Below, one piece after another: positions 7,385-14,789 of a stretch of DNA of 16,918 nucleotides. A program made the position numbers and the translations under genes. The stretch's first letter is position 1; every line of letters begins with the position of its first letter. Source of the stretch: Bdellovibrio sp. (GTDB lineage: Bacteria > Bdellovibrionota > Bdellovibrionia > Bdellovibrionales > Bdellovibrionaceae); contig JAHRXB010000267.1 in assembly GCA_019104905.1 (NCBI GenBank), forward strand, positions 1-16,918, in the 5' to 3' direction. The notes beneath the pieces are model-generated. The model had not been told where the DNA came from. It searched no databases and saw only the letters and a program-made list of their open reading frames with translations.

Positions 7385-7388
7385 GGAG
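7383..7388 (+). promoter_or_regulatory. Ribosome-binding site setting the start at 7399
   Basis: AAGGAG lies ten bases upstream of ATG 7399. It lies downstream of the other in-frame ATG (7378), which therefore cannot use it, so 7399 is the better start. Confidence 0.65.
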
Positions 7389-7398
7389 ACCTCCGGCC

Positions 7399-7854
7399 AT
7401 GAGCCTTTTTTGCCGTGTGATTCAAACGGATGATTTGCAAGATATTTTGGACTTGGAAAATAAGAAACTTCAAGAGTCCTATCCTGATGAAATGGAAAGA
7501 ATGATGGCGGGATGGAATTCCAAGTTTCGTGTGGAAGCTTTGAATCACTATATTCCCTTGGGCTGGAGTTTTCTGGCTCGAGATCAGGACAGCGGTAAAC
7601 TTATGGGCTACTTTATTGCCCAGCCACTTTTGTTTTTGGATGGTCACACGCAGTCCTTATGGGTAGAGCATGTCCAATACTGCTCTTTGCAGGCTCGTGA
7701 TGAGCTGTGCGAATTGGCGTATCGATTGGGGCGAGAAAAGAATCTTCAACGAGTGTACTTCCCCAACGACAATGGGGTCCCCAACTCAATCAAAACTTTC
7801 AAAGCGGAGACTTGGTCGCCCGGAACACTTTCGGTCAGAACTACAAAGGGATAA
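7399..7854 (+). CDS. GNAT-like N-acetyltransferase domain protein
   Basis: A 151-residue cytosolic protein whose layout resembles a small Gcn5-related acetyltransferase. It opens with a helix of the type TDDLQDILDLENKK. A mid-protein strand pair follows, GWSFLARDQDSGKLMGYFIA, as in the substrate/acetyl-CoA platform, and then a helix with ELAYRLGREKNLQRVYF. The usual Q/R-x-x-G-x-G/A pyrophosphate loop is not clearly present, so acetyl-CoA binding is not certain. The start at 7399 is set by AAGGAG at 7383-7388. The gene ends four bases before glpD and probably shares its transcript. Function and substrate are unknown; the family call is tentative. Confidence 0.55.
   Translation: MSLFCRVIQTDDLQDILDLENKKLQESYPDEMERMMAGWNSKFRVEALNHYIPLGWSFLARDQDSGKLMGYFIAQPLLFLDGHTQSLWVEHVQYCSLQARDELCELAYRLGREKNLQRVYFPNDNGVPNSIKTFKAETWSPGTLSVRTTKG
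7846..7851 (+). promoter_or_regulatory. Ribosome-binding site setting the glpD start
   Basis: AAAGGG, just before the stop of the upstream gene, lies about eight bases before ATG 7859. The later in-frame ATG at 7904 has no comparable site. Confidence 0.55.
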
Positions 7855-7858
7855 CGGC

Positions 7859-9493
7859 ATGAAGAACTTCTCTTTTGCAAATCGGATCCAAAATATCAAC
7901 AAGATGAAAACTCATGAATTTGATCTTGTGGTGATTGGAGGGGGAATCAATGGGGCGGGAGTCGCTCGCGATGCTTCGGATCGTGGCATGAAGGTCGCTC
8001 TTATTGAAGCTCGAGATTTTGCATCGGGAACTTCGTCGAAATCGAGTAAGTTGATTCATGGTGGAATTCGCTATCTTGAAAATCTCGAATTCAAACTTGT
8101 TTTCGAAGCATTGAATGAAAGAACTCGTCTTTTTGAGATGGCTCCTCATCTTGTGCATCCCTTGCGTTTTATGATTCCTCTTTATGAAGAAAGCCGTGTG
8201 GGCATGATGAAGATGGGAATGGGCATGTGGCTCTATGATGCCCTGTCGTTATTTCAGGCGCCAGAAATGCATGAGCGCTTAAATGCCAAAGAGTCTTTAA
8301 GCAGGATGCCGGCGATTCGGTCCGTGAATTTGCTGGGGTCCTATATCTATTCAGACGCTTACATGGATGACGATCGTTTGGTTCATGAAACCCTGCGTTC
8401 GGCGAATGAAAATGGAGCCGTTTGTGCGAACTATGTAAAAGCCACCGGCGCCGAATTTGATAGTGCGGGAAAAATCACTGCGGTGTCTTGTGAAGATCAG
8501 ATCTCAAAAGATAAGTTTTTGATTAAAGCTCGTCATGTGATCAGCAGTGTCGGTCCTTGGACGGATCAGTTGGGGCAGACGCTTTTAAAAGACTGGAAAA
8601 AGATTCTACGTCCAACAAAAGGAATCCATTTAACACTGCCCAAACATCGCCTGCCTTTGAGTAGCGCAGTGGTTATGGCCGCTGAAAAAAGTGATCGAAT
8701 TGTGTTTGGAATTCCTCGTCATGAAATGATTATTATTGGAACGACGGACACGGACTTTAAAGAATCTCCCGAAACCGTGACGACGACGCCAGAAGATGTG
8801 AAATATCTTTTGTCTGTGACGGATCAATACTTTCCAGGTGCGGGGATTACGGCTCATGATGTGATTGCCAGCTATGCGGGGGTGCGACCTCTGGTGAAGG
8901 ATGACTCACAAAGTGAAGGTAAGACCAGTCGTGAACACACGATCATCAATGATCCTCGCGGAATCACCTTTGTGGCCGGAGGCAAGTACACCACCTATCG
9001 TTTGATGTGTGAACAGACGGTCACCCAGGCTTTACACTTTTTCAGCATGGAAGATCGTATCAAGTTTGGCGTGTCCCATACGGCAAAACCTCTGAACCCT
9101 TACACGAGTGTTGAGGCGTTCCATCAGGCACAGAATTTATCCGAGGTCTGGGCCCGAGAGTCGGGGCGGTCTGTCGCTGAGCTGCAACTGCTTACAGAGC
9201 GTTATGGTCTTGAAGCCGCAGAAATCTTAGAAAAAAATCCTCAAGAGCTTACATACTGGCAGTTGGAGGCGGCACAAGCTATTGATATGACCATGTGTCT
9301 GCATCTTCGAGACTTTTATGCTCGTCGTGTGCCGCTCTTTTTGGCCGACCGCAATCATGGCGTGAGATTTATGGATGAGGTGGGCCAGATCTTCCAAGAA
9401 AAACTGAGTTGGAGCGATACTCGCTTAAAAGATGAAAAACATCTTCTCACCGAGTACATGGCCCACGAAGTAGAGTGGAAAAAACACTTTTAA
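7859..9493 (+). CDS. glpD: Glycerol-3-phosphate dehydrogenase, FAD-dependent
   Basis: GlpD oxidises sn-glycerol 3-phosphate to dihydroxyacetone phosphate at the inner face of the membrane and passes electrons to quinone. The 544-residue product matches family length. The FAD-binding dinucleotide fold is clear: DLVVIGGGINGAGVARDASD (22-41), with the acidic residue ending strand two in VALIEARD. It is followed by the GlpD signature around SGTSSKSSKLIHGGIRYLE, an RPTKGIHLTLP segment, the SYAGVRPL stretch and a helical C-terminal DAO_C domain (about 430-544). ATG 7859 is preferred because of AAAGGG upstream; ATG 7904 would give a 529-residue protein. It follows the GNAT-like gene by four bases. 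Its stop is three bases from the stop of a convergent PAS gene. No glpF or glpK lies in the window. Confidence 0.95.
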   Translation: MKNFSFANRIQNINKMKTHEFDLVVIGGGINGAGVARDASDRGMKVALIEARDFASGTSSKSSKLIHGGIRYLENLEFKLVFEALNERTRLFEMAPHLVHPLRFMIPLYEESRVGMMKMGMGMWLYDALSLFQAPEMHERLNAKESLSRMPAIRSVNLLGSYIYSDAYMDDDRLVHETLRSANENGAVCANYVKATGAEFDSAGKITAVSCEDQISKDKFLIKARHVISSVGPWTDQLGQTLLKDWKKILRPTKGIHLTLPKHRLPLSSAVVMAAEKSDRIVFGIPRHEMIIIGTTDTDFKESPETVTTTPEDVKYLLSVTDQYFPGAGITAHDVIASYAGVRPLVKDDSQSEGKTSREHTIINDPRGITFVAGGKYTTYRLMCEQTVTQALHFFSMEDRIKFGVSHTAKPLNPYTSVEAFHQAQNLSEVWARESGRSVAELQLLTERYGLEAAEILEKNPQELTYWQLEAAQAIDMTMCLHLRDFYARRVPLFLADRNHGVRFMDEVGQIFQEKLSWSDTRLKDEKHLLTEYMAHEVEWKKHF

Positions 9494-9496
9494 ACT

Positions 9497-10870
9497 TCAG
9501 GGGCTTCTAAGTTCTGCCGGGGTCTCATGGTTAGAGTATTTCGATGCAAGATCAAAAATTGTATCAACGAAGCCGGCCATCGAGGACGCCGAACTTTTGA
9601 TCAGACTGCAATCGTGCTGAAGCTTTTCAACTTCACGGTGAATATTCGAGTTTGAGGCCTGCAGCAGGGAAATGAATTTTTGCATTTCTTCCAGATAGTG
9701 GATGAAGACTTGGCGAACTTCATTTACACGCGCTGATTCGACGGCGCCAATTTGTCGAATGACCTCAAGACCCGTGGTGAACTTCTTGACGTCTTCCATC
9801 TGGCTTAAAACGCCCTGAAGATCTTTTTCCAGCCCGGTGATTTCGAGCTCTAAATCTTTAGCGTAGCTTCGAAACAGTCGCGAAAAATGAGTTCTATTTT
9901 CGATCATATCGCCAAAGGCATTCTGAGAAGTTTTGATCTTTTGGATAGATTCCTTAATAAAGAAGTCCACCATCAACATCTGAGAATCCAGGGCCACGAT
10001 TTTAAGAGCGCACTTTTGAATCACATTGGCGAGCAGTTCAACAAAGTCAACGAGGCCAGAAAGATGAGATCGGATCTGTTCGGAGAGGTCAGAAAATTCT
10101 TTAGCAATAACACCGAGGCTAGAGGCAAGTTCGCCGAACTTGGCCGCGGCAACGGTCATGTTTAAGGCGATAAACTTCAGATGTTGAAACCCTTTTGTGA
10201 GGTCTTCCATCGTCGCCGAAAAGGCCTGATTGCTTTTCTGAAACTCCTGGATGCGCAAAAAACAATCTTTCAGTTCTTCTGAAGCTTCAAAACTGATTTC
10301 GGTAATTTCCTTCAGAGCCCCTTTGGTTTCCGCGTGAATATAACCTTTGCCTTTTTCCTGAAAGGCATTGAGTTCTGCGAAGGCTGCTTGAATCATAAAA
10401 TCAGTGTAACTGTTGAATCCACTTTTTTTGATTTGATCCAAGAGAAAGGGGACAGATCCCTCCATGCCTTCTTTTTCTTCCACCTCTAAGGCGAGAGGAT
10501 AAAGGGCTTGGGCGGCTTCAAATAAAGCTGACGAGGGTTTTTGGCGGATCGAAATATAGCCATCCTCAATGGGGAAGACAAAAGCAAAGACCCAATAGTA
10601 GTTGCCATTGGCCGACATGTTTTTCACGTAGGCTGCAATCGGAGATCCCGCGTGAAGTGTGTCCCACAAAAGTTTAAATACGGCTCGGGGCATATCTGGG
10701 TGTCTGATGATGCTGTGAGGGGCGCCCTTAAGAACTTCTTTGGGGTAGCCGCTCACGCGAATGAAGACGTCATTTCCAAATCGGATGACACCTCTTTCGT
10801 CGGTGGTACTAAAAAAAAGTTCGTCGAATCCAAAAGGACTTTCTGATTGCGTAGGTTTTGGTTTTATCAT
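9497..10870 (-). CDS. Soluble Aer-like PAS protein with degenerate chemoreceptor signalling domain (paralogue 2)
   Basis: The 457-residue protein has no signal or membrane segment. An Aer-type PAS domain spans about residues 14-115 (FFSTTDERGVIRFGN, GAPHSIIRHPDMPRAVFK, YVKNMSANGNYYWVFAF). A shared block GFNSYTDFM (151-159) follows, then long helical regions. Residues 227-263 align without gaps to the chemoreceptor tip, keeping ALN (235-237), G246-E247 and Leu262. The conserved Arg is Lys244, and the G-x-G-F turn is lost. A second tip-like stretch, QIGAVESAR, lies at 373-381. ATG 10870 was chosen because AAGGA (minus strand, 10884-10880) is nine bases upstream. A longer frame from 10948 has no such site and covers the inverted repeats. 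The N-terminal half is about 50 percent identical by eye to the product of 5166-6512. A cytosolic redox or metabolite sensor is likely; coupling to CheA is uncertain. Confidence 0.8.
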   Translation of the reverse strand: MIKPKPTQSESPFGFDELFFSTTDERGVIRFGNDVFIRVSGYPKEVLKGAPHSIIRHPDMPRAVFKLLWDTLHAGSPIAAYVKNMSANGNYYWVFAFVFPIEDGYISIRQKPSSALFEAAQALYPLALEVEEKEGMEGSVPFLLDQIKKSGFNSYTDFMIQAAFAELNAFQEKGKGYIHAETKGALKEITEISFEASEELKDCFLRIQEFQKSNQAFSATMEDLTKGFQHLKFIALNMTVAAAKFGELASSLGVIAKEFSDLSEQIRSHLSGLVDFVELLANVIQKCALKIVALDSQMLMVDFFIKESIQKIKTSQNAFGDMIENRTHFSRLFRSYAKDLELEITGLEKDLQGVLSQMEDVKKFTTGLEVIRQIGAVESARVNEVRQVFIHYLEEMQKFISLLQASNSNIHREVEKLQHDCSLIKSSASSMAGFVDTIFDLASKYSNHETPAELRSP

Positions 10871-10918
10871 TCCGGTTTGTCCTTGCTTTAAAAAATTTAA
10901 ACACAGGCCATGTGGACC

Positions 10919-10939
10919 GACAAAACAAAGAATTTTGTC
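10919..10939 (-). repeat. Inverted repeat, 7-base arms
   Basis: GACAAAA (10919-10925) and TTTTGTC (10933-10939) are perfect arms around a 7-base loop. They lie about 50-70 bases upstream of the PAS gene start at 10870, probably in its leader. TTTTGTC occurs again at 11048-11054. It could be an operator or a leader hairpin. Confidence 0.4.
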
Positions 10940-10940
10940 T

Positions 10941-10967
10941 AGACTCAATGAGGGGCGAATTGAGTCT
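10941..10967 (-). repeat. Inverted repeat, 9-base arms
   Basis: AGACTCAAT (10941-10949) and ATTGAGTCT (10959-10967) are perfect arms around a 9-base loop, GAGGGGCGA. The element starts one base after the preceding inverted repeat. A run of six T follows on the + strand after nine bases, but no + strand gene ends here. An operator or leader hairpin of the PAS gene is more likely than a terminator. Confidence 0.45.
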
Positions 10968-11154
10968 GATGATAGATTTTTTCATGTTAGAATATGAGTT
11001 GTGCTTTACTTGCGATCCAAAATAATTGTAATCAAGAATGAGCCTCATTTTGTCAGGACTCACTAAAAGATAGACACCCCTTAAGGGCAGAAAGGGCGTT
11101 AAGCGCTCCTTGCGGGTGGCAAGATCCTTGAACCTCTGCAGACGTTGGCTCTCT

Positions 11155-11163
11155 GAGGGAGGT
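11155..11163 (+). promoter_or_regulatory. Strong ribosome-binding site of the lipoprotein gene
   Basis: GAGGGAGGT lies six bases before ATG 11170 and decides this start over an in-frame TTG at 11110. It sits between GCAGAC (11138-11143) and GTCTGC (11162-11167), which can pair and would place most of the site in a hairpin loop. Confidence 0.6.
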
Positions 11164-11169
11164 CTGCTT

Positions 11170-12165
11170 ATGAAATCTCAATGGCGATTGGTAGCGACAG
11201 TGTTGGCGTTAGCTCTCGGCGCTTGCTCTAATGGCGGAGGCGGTGGGGCGGCAGCCCCGGCAGTGACTCAGACAACAACGACCACTCCACTTCCTGAGAC
11301 CCCCGGAGAGTTTACTTATGAGCTTGTGTTTAATGGTTGTTCCACGGGTAAACATAAACTGACGACAAAGAAAGCTTATTGTGATGCGCTTTTGAATGAT
11401 GCCCTCAATAATAATTGCGCTCGCGAAATGCGTGTTGAGAATTATAATCGGCATTGCACGGGAGCCCAACCGGCCAACCCGGGAACTTTGCCATCCATGA
11501 GTTCCGCTCGTTGTGTTGTAAATGGAATGGACTTAAAGGATCGCACCTTTCTTGATAATATAAATCCCTTTAACCCGCAAAGACGACAAAGCTTCCGCGA
11601 TATGTTTTGGGATGGAAAAAAGGAACAAGGATACGATATCTTGCTTTCTTCCGCCGATTCTTACGGGAAAGCTCGTTTTGTGTTGTCGCCCGCTCTGCCA
11701 GGAACGGCGGCTTTGGGAGAGATTCAACTTCGTCAGCGCAAGAATCAAGATAGTTTTTCCGTGCGTTCGGGTCTTGGCTCTGAGATTCGTCTTCTGGTCA
11801 CGAACTATGACGTAGAAAAAGAAGTCGAAGCGGTTTGCATTTCAGATAAAAGCTTTCAAAGACCCAAGGTCGACTTACATCGAGTGCGCTGTTCGACTCG
11901 ATCAGGAGAAGAGATTATTGAGTGGGATGTGAAGAGCGCTGTCGAAAGAAGAATTAAAAGTTCTCGCAACAAAGAGACGGTGATTGTTCGTCTGAAGCCT
12001 GCAACTCAAGGGTCTTTAGAGCGCATTGAAATTGAAGCTTTGGAGTTGGACTACGATAAGACACTGAAGGCAGAGGGAGCTCTCAACGAAGGTCTGGAGA
12101 TCCGCTATCAGGGTCGTGAAACGGCCAAGGAAGTTACCATCTCCTGTGCGCCCGCGTCAAAATAA
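11170..12165 (+). CDS. Cysteine-rich lipoprotein of unknown function
   Basis: I do not recognise this 331-residue protein. It has a clear lipoprotein signal: basic start, hydrophobic stretch about 7-16, lipobox L-G-A-C, and Cys19 followed by Ser20, suggesting outer-membrane sorting by the usual +2 rule. A low-complexity Gly/Ala/Thr/Pro linker (21-45) follows. The mature part has eight further cysteines (57, 71, 83, 96, 115, 223, 241, 326), which would allow four disulfides in the periplasm. The first four form a compact cluster around KKAYCDALLNDALNNNCARE. The rest is predicted by eye to be mainly beta strands with many charged residues. ATG 11170 is set by GAGGGAGGT. The gene stands alone between a divergent PAS gene and mreB, which has its own promoter. 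Confidence 0.75.
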   Translation: MKSQWRLVATVLALALGACSNGGGGGAAAPAVTQTTTTTPLPETPGEFTYELVFNGCSTGKHKLTTKKAYCDALLNDALNNNCAREMRVENYNRHCTGAQPANPGTLPSMSSARCVVNGMDLKDRTFLDNINPFNPQRRQSFRDMFWDGKKEQGYDILLSSADSYGKARFVLSPALPGTAALGEIQLRQRKNQDSFSVRSGLGSEIRLLVTNYDVEKEVEAVCISDKSFQRPKVDLHRVRCSTRSGEEIIEWDVKSAVERRIKSSRNKETVIVRLKPATQGSLERIEIEALELDYDKTLKAEGALNEGLEIRYQGRETAKEVTISCAPASK

Positions 12166-12191
12166 CTCAGGGACGGGTCTAAATATCTGCA

Positions 12192-12220
12192 TTGACTCTG
12201 GTTTTCATAGAACCTAGACT
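12192..12220 (+). promoter_or_regulatory. Sigma70-type promoter for mreB
   Basis: TTGACT (12192-12197) and TAGACT (12215-12220) are separated by 17 bases, matching five and four of six consensus positions. Transcription would start near 12227, giving a leader of about 40 bases before the ATG at 12269. The preceding gene ends at 12165 without a clear terminator. Confidence 0.6.
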
Positions 12221-12232
12221 TGAGATGTTTAG

Positions 12233-13312
<1,080 letters not shown>

Positions 13313-13326
13313 TCAGCAAGAAGAAG

Positions 13327-13344
13327 GGGCCCATCTCTGGGCCC
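13327..13344 (+). other. GC-rich hairpin downstream of mreB
   Basis: GGGCCCA and TGGGCCC are perfect 7-base arms around a TCTC tetraloop, 14 bases after the mreB stop. This is a very stable stem, but the following bases (AACATCTGGA) hold no U-run, so intrinsic termination is doubtful. It may protect the mreB mRNA 3' end or lower read-through into the regulator gene at 13391. Confidence 0.5.
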
Positions 13345-13390
13345 AACATCTGGACTGCATTTCTGTCCCCACTTCTAATAGAGTAGTTAT

Positions 13391-13861
13391 ATGACTGAGG
13401 CTGACGTACAATCGATTGCTCTATTTTTCTACTTTGCACTTCTTGATGACCAAAAGGCGATTGAAGCTTCATCGCAGGCACTAGTCTTAGGTCGAGCCCG
13501 CAAACAAAGAAATCCCAATCTCAAAAATTCAGTGGCGGTGGTCGCCGCGACAAAATCTGTTTGGGATAAATATAAAGCTCGAGTTGCAAGAGGCCGCCCC
13601 AACACCTCCGTGGAGTCCGGCTGGTTGATTCCCGAGGGAGTTGATCTGGGCCCTTGGCGCGAATTTCAGAAATCAGCGTCTGAGGACGAGCTTTTAACAG
13701 TGATTTGGTCTAAAATTTTGAAGATTGAAGATGATGACATCTCAGAGGGATTGGGAATCACACAGGGTACGATTCGCTATCGACTGGGACGAGCCCTTCG
13801 TAAACTAGGCAGCATGACCCAAGGTGTGAGTAAGTTAAAGCATGGCTCAACAGGAAAATAA
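13391..13861 (+). CDS. Small sigma-factor-like regulator with C-terminal region-4 helix-turn-helix
   Basis: The 156-residue protein ends in a clear sigma-region-4-type helix-turn-helix: DDDISEGLGITQGTIRYRLG (114-133), continuing RALRKLG, the pattern that recognises -35 elements in ECF sigma factors. The N-terminal part (MTEADVQSIALFFYFALLDD and the basic stretch RARKQRNPN) lies where region 2 would be but lacks clear region-2 motifs. It may therefore be a divergent ECF sigma factor or a region-4-only transcription factor. It overlaps the next gene by 20 bases; that gene looks like its membrane anti-sigma partner, which supports the sigma reading. Only a weak Shine-Dalgarno precedes ATG 13391. 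The gene is 78 bases after mreB, separated by a hairpin. Confidence 0.65.
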   Translation: MTEADVQSIALFFYFALLDDQKAIEASSQALVLGRARKQRNPNLKNSVAVVAATKSVWDKYKARVARGRPNTSVESGWLIPEGVDLGPWREFQKSASEDELLTVIWSKILKIEDDDISEGLGITQGTIRYRLGRALRKLGSMTQGVSKLKHGSTGK

Positions 13862-14507
13862 GATTTCACTTTCAAAAAAAGACAAACGAGAGATCTCTCC
13901 CTTTATTGGGCATGAACTTCTTTACGATTACCTCTCGGGAAGTTTGGATAAAGAACGTCGCGCAGTCATTGAAGATCACGTGAAATTTTCCCGAGACGCA
14001 CAGTTAGATCTCAACAAGATTCAAAACGGACAAAGTTATGCAGAGAGGCTGGGCGATACCATCGTTTCTCAGCCCATCATTGCGCAGATTAGTACGACCT
14101 CAAGCTACTTTTCCGTTCTTATGCAAAAATCAAATTTTGATAAATGGCCTCAGGGACTCAAGTGGGGACTGGAAGCTTTGGTCGTTGTTTTGGGCATTGT
14201 GATTTTATTGTCGGTGACTCCATGGCAGAAAGTCATGCAACTTGGAATTGGCAGTGGCAGTAAAGAAGTTGTGCTGGCGGAGGTCTCAAAAACGGGAACA
14301 ACGGCCACGACCTCTGCGGATGCAGAAGACAAGCCGGAGTTTGTTGACGAGGGAGTTAAAGAAGCAACGAAAGAACCTGTGGCGGTCAAAGTTCCGGAAA
14401 AAACCCCAGCGCCCGAGAAAACTGTCGCTGCAACCGTTGTTGCCAAAAATGAGAAGCCTACGGCGGAACCACCGTCTGTTACGGCCGTTTCCGGTGGGTT
14501 CCTCTAA
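13842..14507 (+). CDS. Anti-sigma-like membrane protein, cut short by an in-frame stop
   Basis: The 221-residue open part has a cytosolic N-terminal region (about 1-105) that includes HELLYDYLSGSLDKERRAVI EDH (24-46). This resembles the start of anti-sigma domains but lacks the cysteines of the zinc-binding type. One membrane helix follows (about 107-126, LKWGLEALVVVLGIVILLSV), then a Lys/Ala/Pro/Thr-rich periplasmic linker (about 140-215). It stops at TAA 14505-14507, yet the same frame continues for 93 residues to 14789. The residues around the stop, GGFL-stop-RGEI, read naturally as FLYRGEI with a Tyr codon, so a single base change explains the stop. It overlaps the sigma-like gene by 20 bases, which suggests coupled translation. 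The intact gene would encode about 315 residues. Anti-sigma function is inferred from layout. Confidence 0.65.
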   Translation: MAQQENKISLSKKDKREISPFIGHELLYDYLSGSLDKERRAVIEDHVKFSRDAQLDLNKIQNGQSYAERLGDTIVSQPIIAQISTTSSYFSVLMQKSNFDKWPQGLKWGLEALVVVLGIVILLSVTPWQKVMQLGIGSGSKEVVLAEVSKTGTTATTSADAEDKPEFVDEGVKEATKEPVAVKVPEKTPAPEKTVAATVVAKNEKPTAEPPSVTAVSGGFL

Positions 14508-14789
14508 CGCGGTGAAATCGCCGTTACACATATTGAAGTCGTCGGTCCCAAGATCACAGAAAAGATCAACGAACTGGGAGGGCGTAAGGCCGGTTCTGTG
14601 GAGTTGGGTTGGAAGAAAACCGCGAACTCCATGTATTATCACTTTACGATTCCTGAAGCGAAGTATCAGGACCTCATGGGCTTTTTGGCAACTTATGGAA
14701 AGCCAAAGATTAGCAAAGAAAAACATCCAAGAGTCATGCCCGACGGGATCGTGCGTATGATTGTTACCGTGGACGAAGCCAAGAAGTGA
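14508..14789 (+). pseudogene. C-terminal periplasmic domain of the anti-sigma-like protein, separated by the in-frame stop
   Basis: These 93 codons follow the TAA at 14505-14507 in the same frame and end at TGA 14787-14789. The sequence is well-formed protein (EVVGPKITEKINELGGRKAG, then MYYHFTIPEAKYQDLMGFLA, then [18 protein letters not shown]). It resembles the alpha/beta domain seen in DUF4349-like anti-sigma partners; that family name is a guess. The only plausible internal restart is GTG 14598, 90 bases after the stop, which would drop the first strand and helix. The TGA overlaps the kinase start as GTGA, showing the frame was kept up to this point. Either the stop is recent, or it is an assembly error, or it is read through. 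Confidence 0.6.

Larger units (their letters stand above)
10871..11169. other. Divergent intergenic region with inverted repeats
   Basis: This 299-base gap separates the minus-strand PAS gene from the + strand lipoprotein gene. It is AT-rich from about 10880 to 11045. It holds two adjacent inverted repeats (10919-10939 and 10941-10967, listed separately) and a TTGTCA at 11050-11055 that could be a -35 for the lipoprotein. Only a poor -10 (TAGACA, 15-base spacing) follows it. It also holds the palindrome CCCTTAAGGG at 11078-11087. No convincing ORF or RNA gene was seen. Confidence 0.5.

Noticed and set aside
7670..7858. Longer glpD frame starting inside the GNAT-like gene
   Set aside because: It would add 63 residues without similarity to the GlpD N-terminus and overlap the upstream gene by 185 bases. 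ATG 7859 has a good ribosome-binding site.
10871..10948. Upstream extension of the second PAS protein by 26 residues
   Set aside because: No ribosome-binding site before 10948. The shorter start has AAGGA at nine bases, and the extension covers inverted repeats and AT-rich leader sequence.
10968..10982. Intrinsic terminator on the + strand after the 9-base inverted repeat
   Set aside because: The T-run is nine bases from the stem and no + strand gene ends upstream, so there is nothing to terminate.
11110..11169. TTG start extending the cysteine-rich lipoprotein
   Set aside because: It would place 20 extra residues before a standard lipoprotein signal, and the strong ribosome-binding site points to ATG 11170.
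11056..11169. Riboswitch in the lipoprotein leader
   Set aside because: I could not match the leader to any known riboswitch consensus, including c-di-GMP classes; only short competing stems are visible.
14242..14760. Long alternative-frame ORF (Arg/Lys-rich) across the interrupted anti-sigma gene
   Set aside because: It is a shadow frame with low-quality composition. The real frame continues on both sides of the TAA, so no frameshift is needed.
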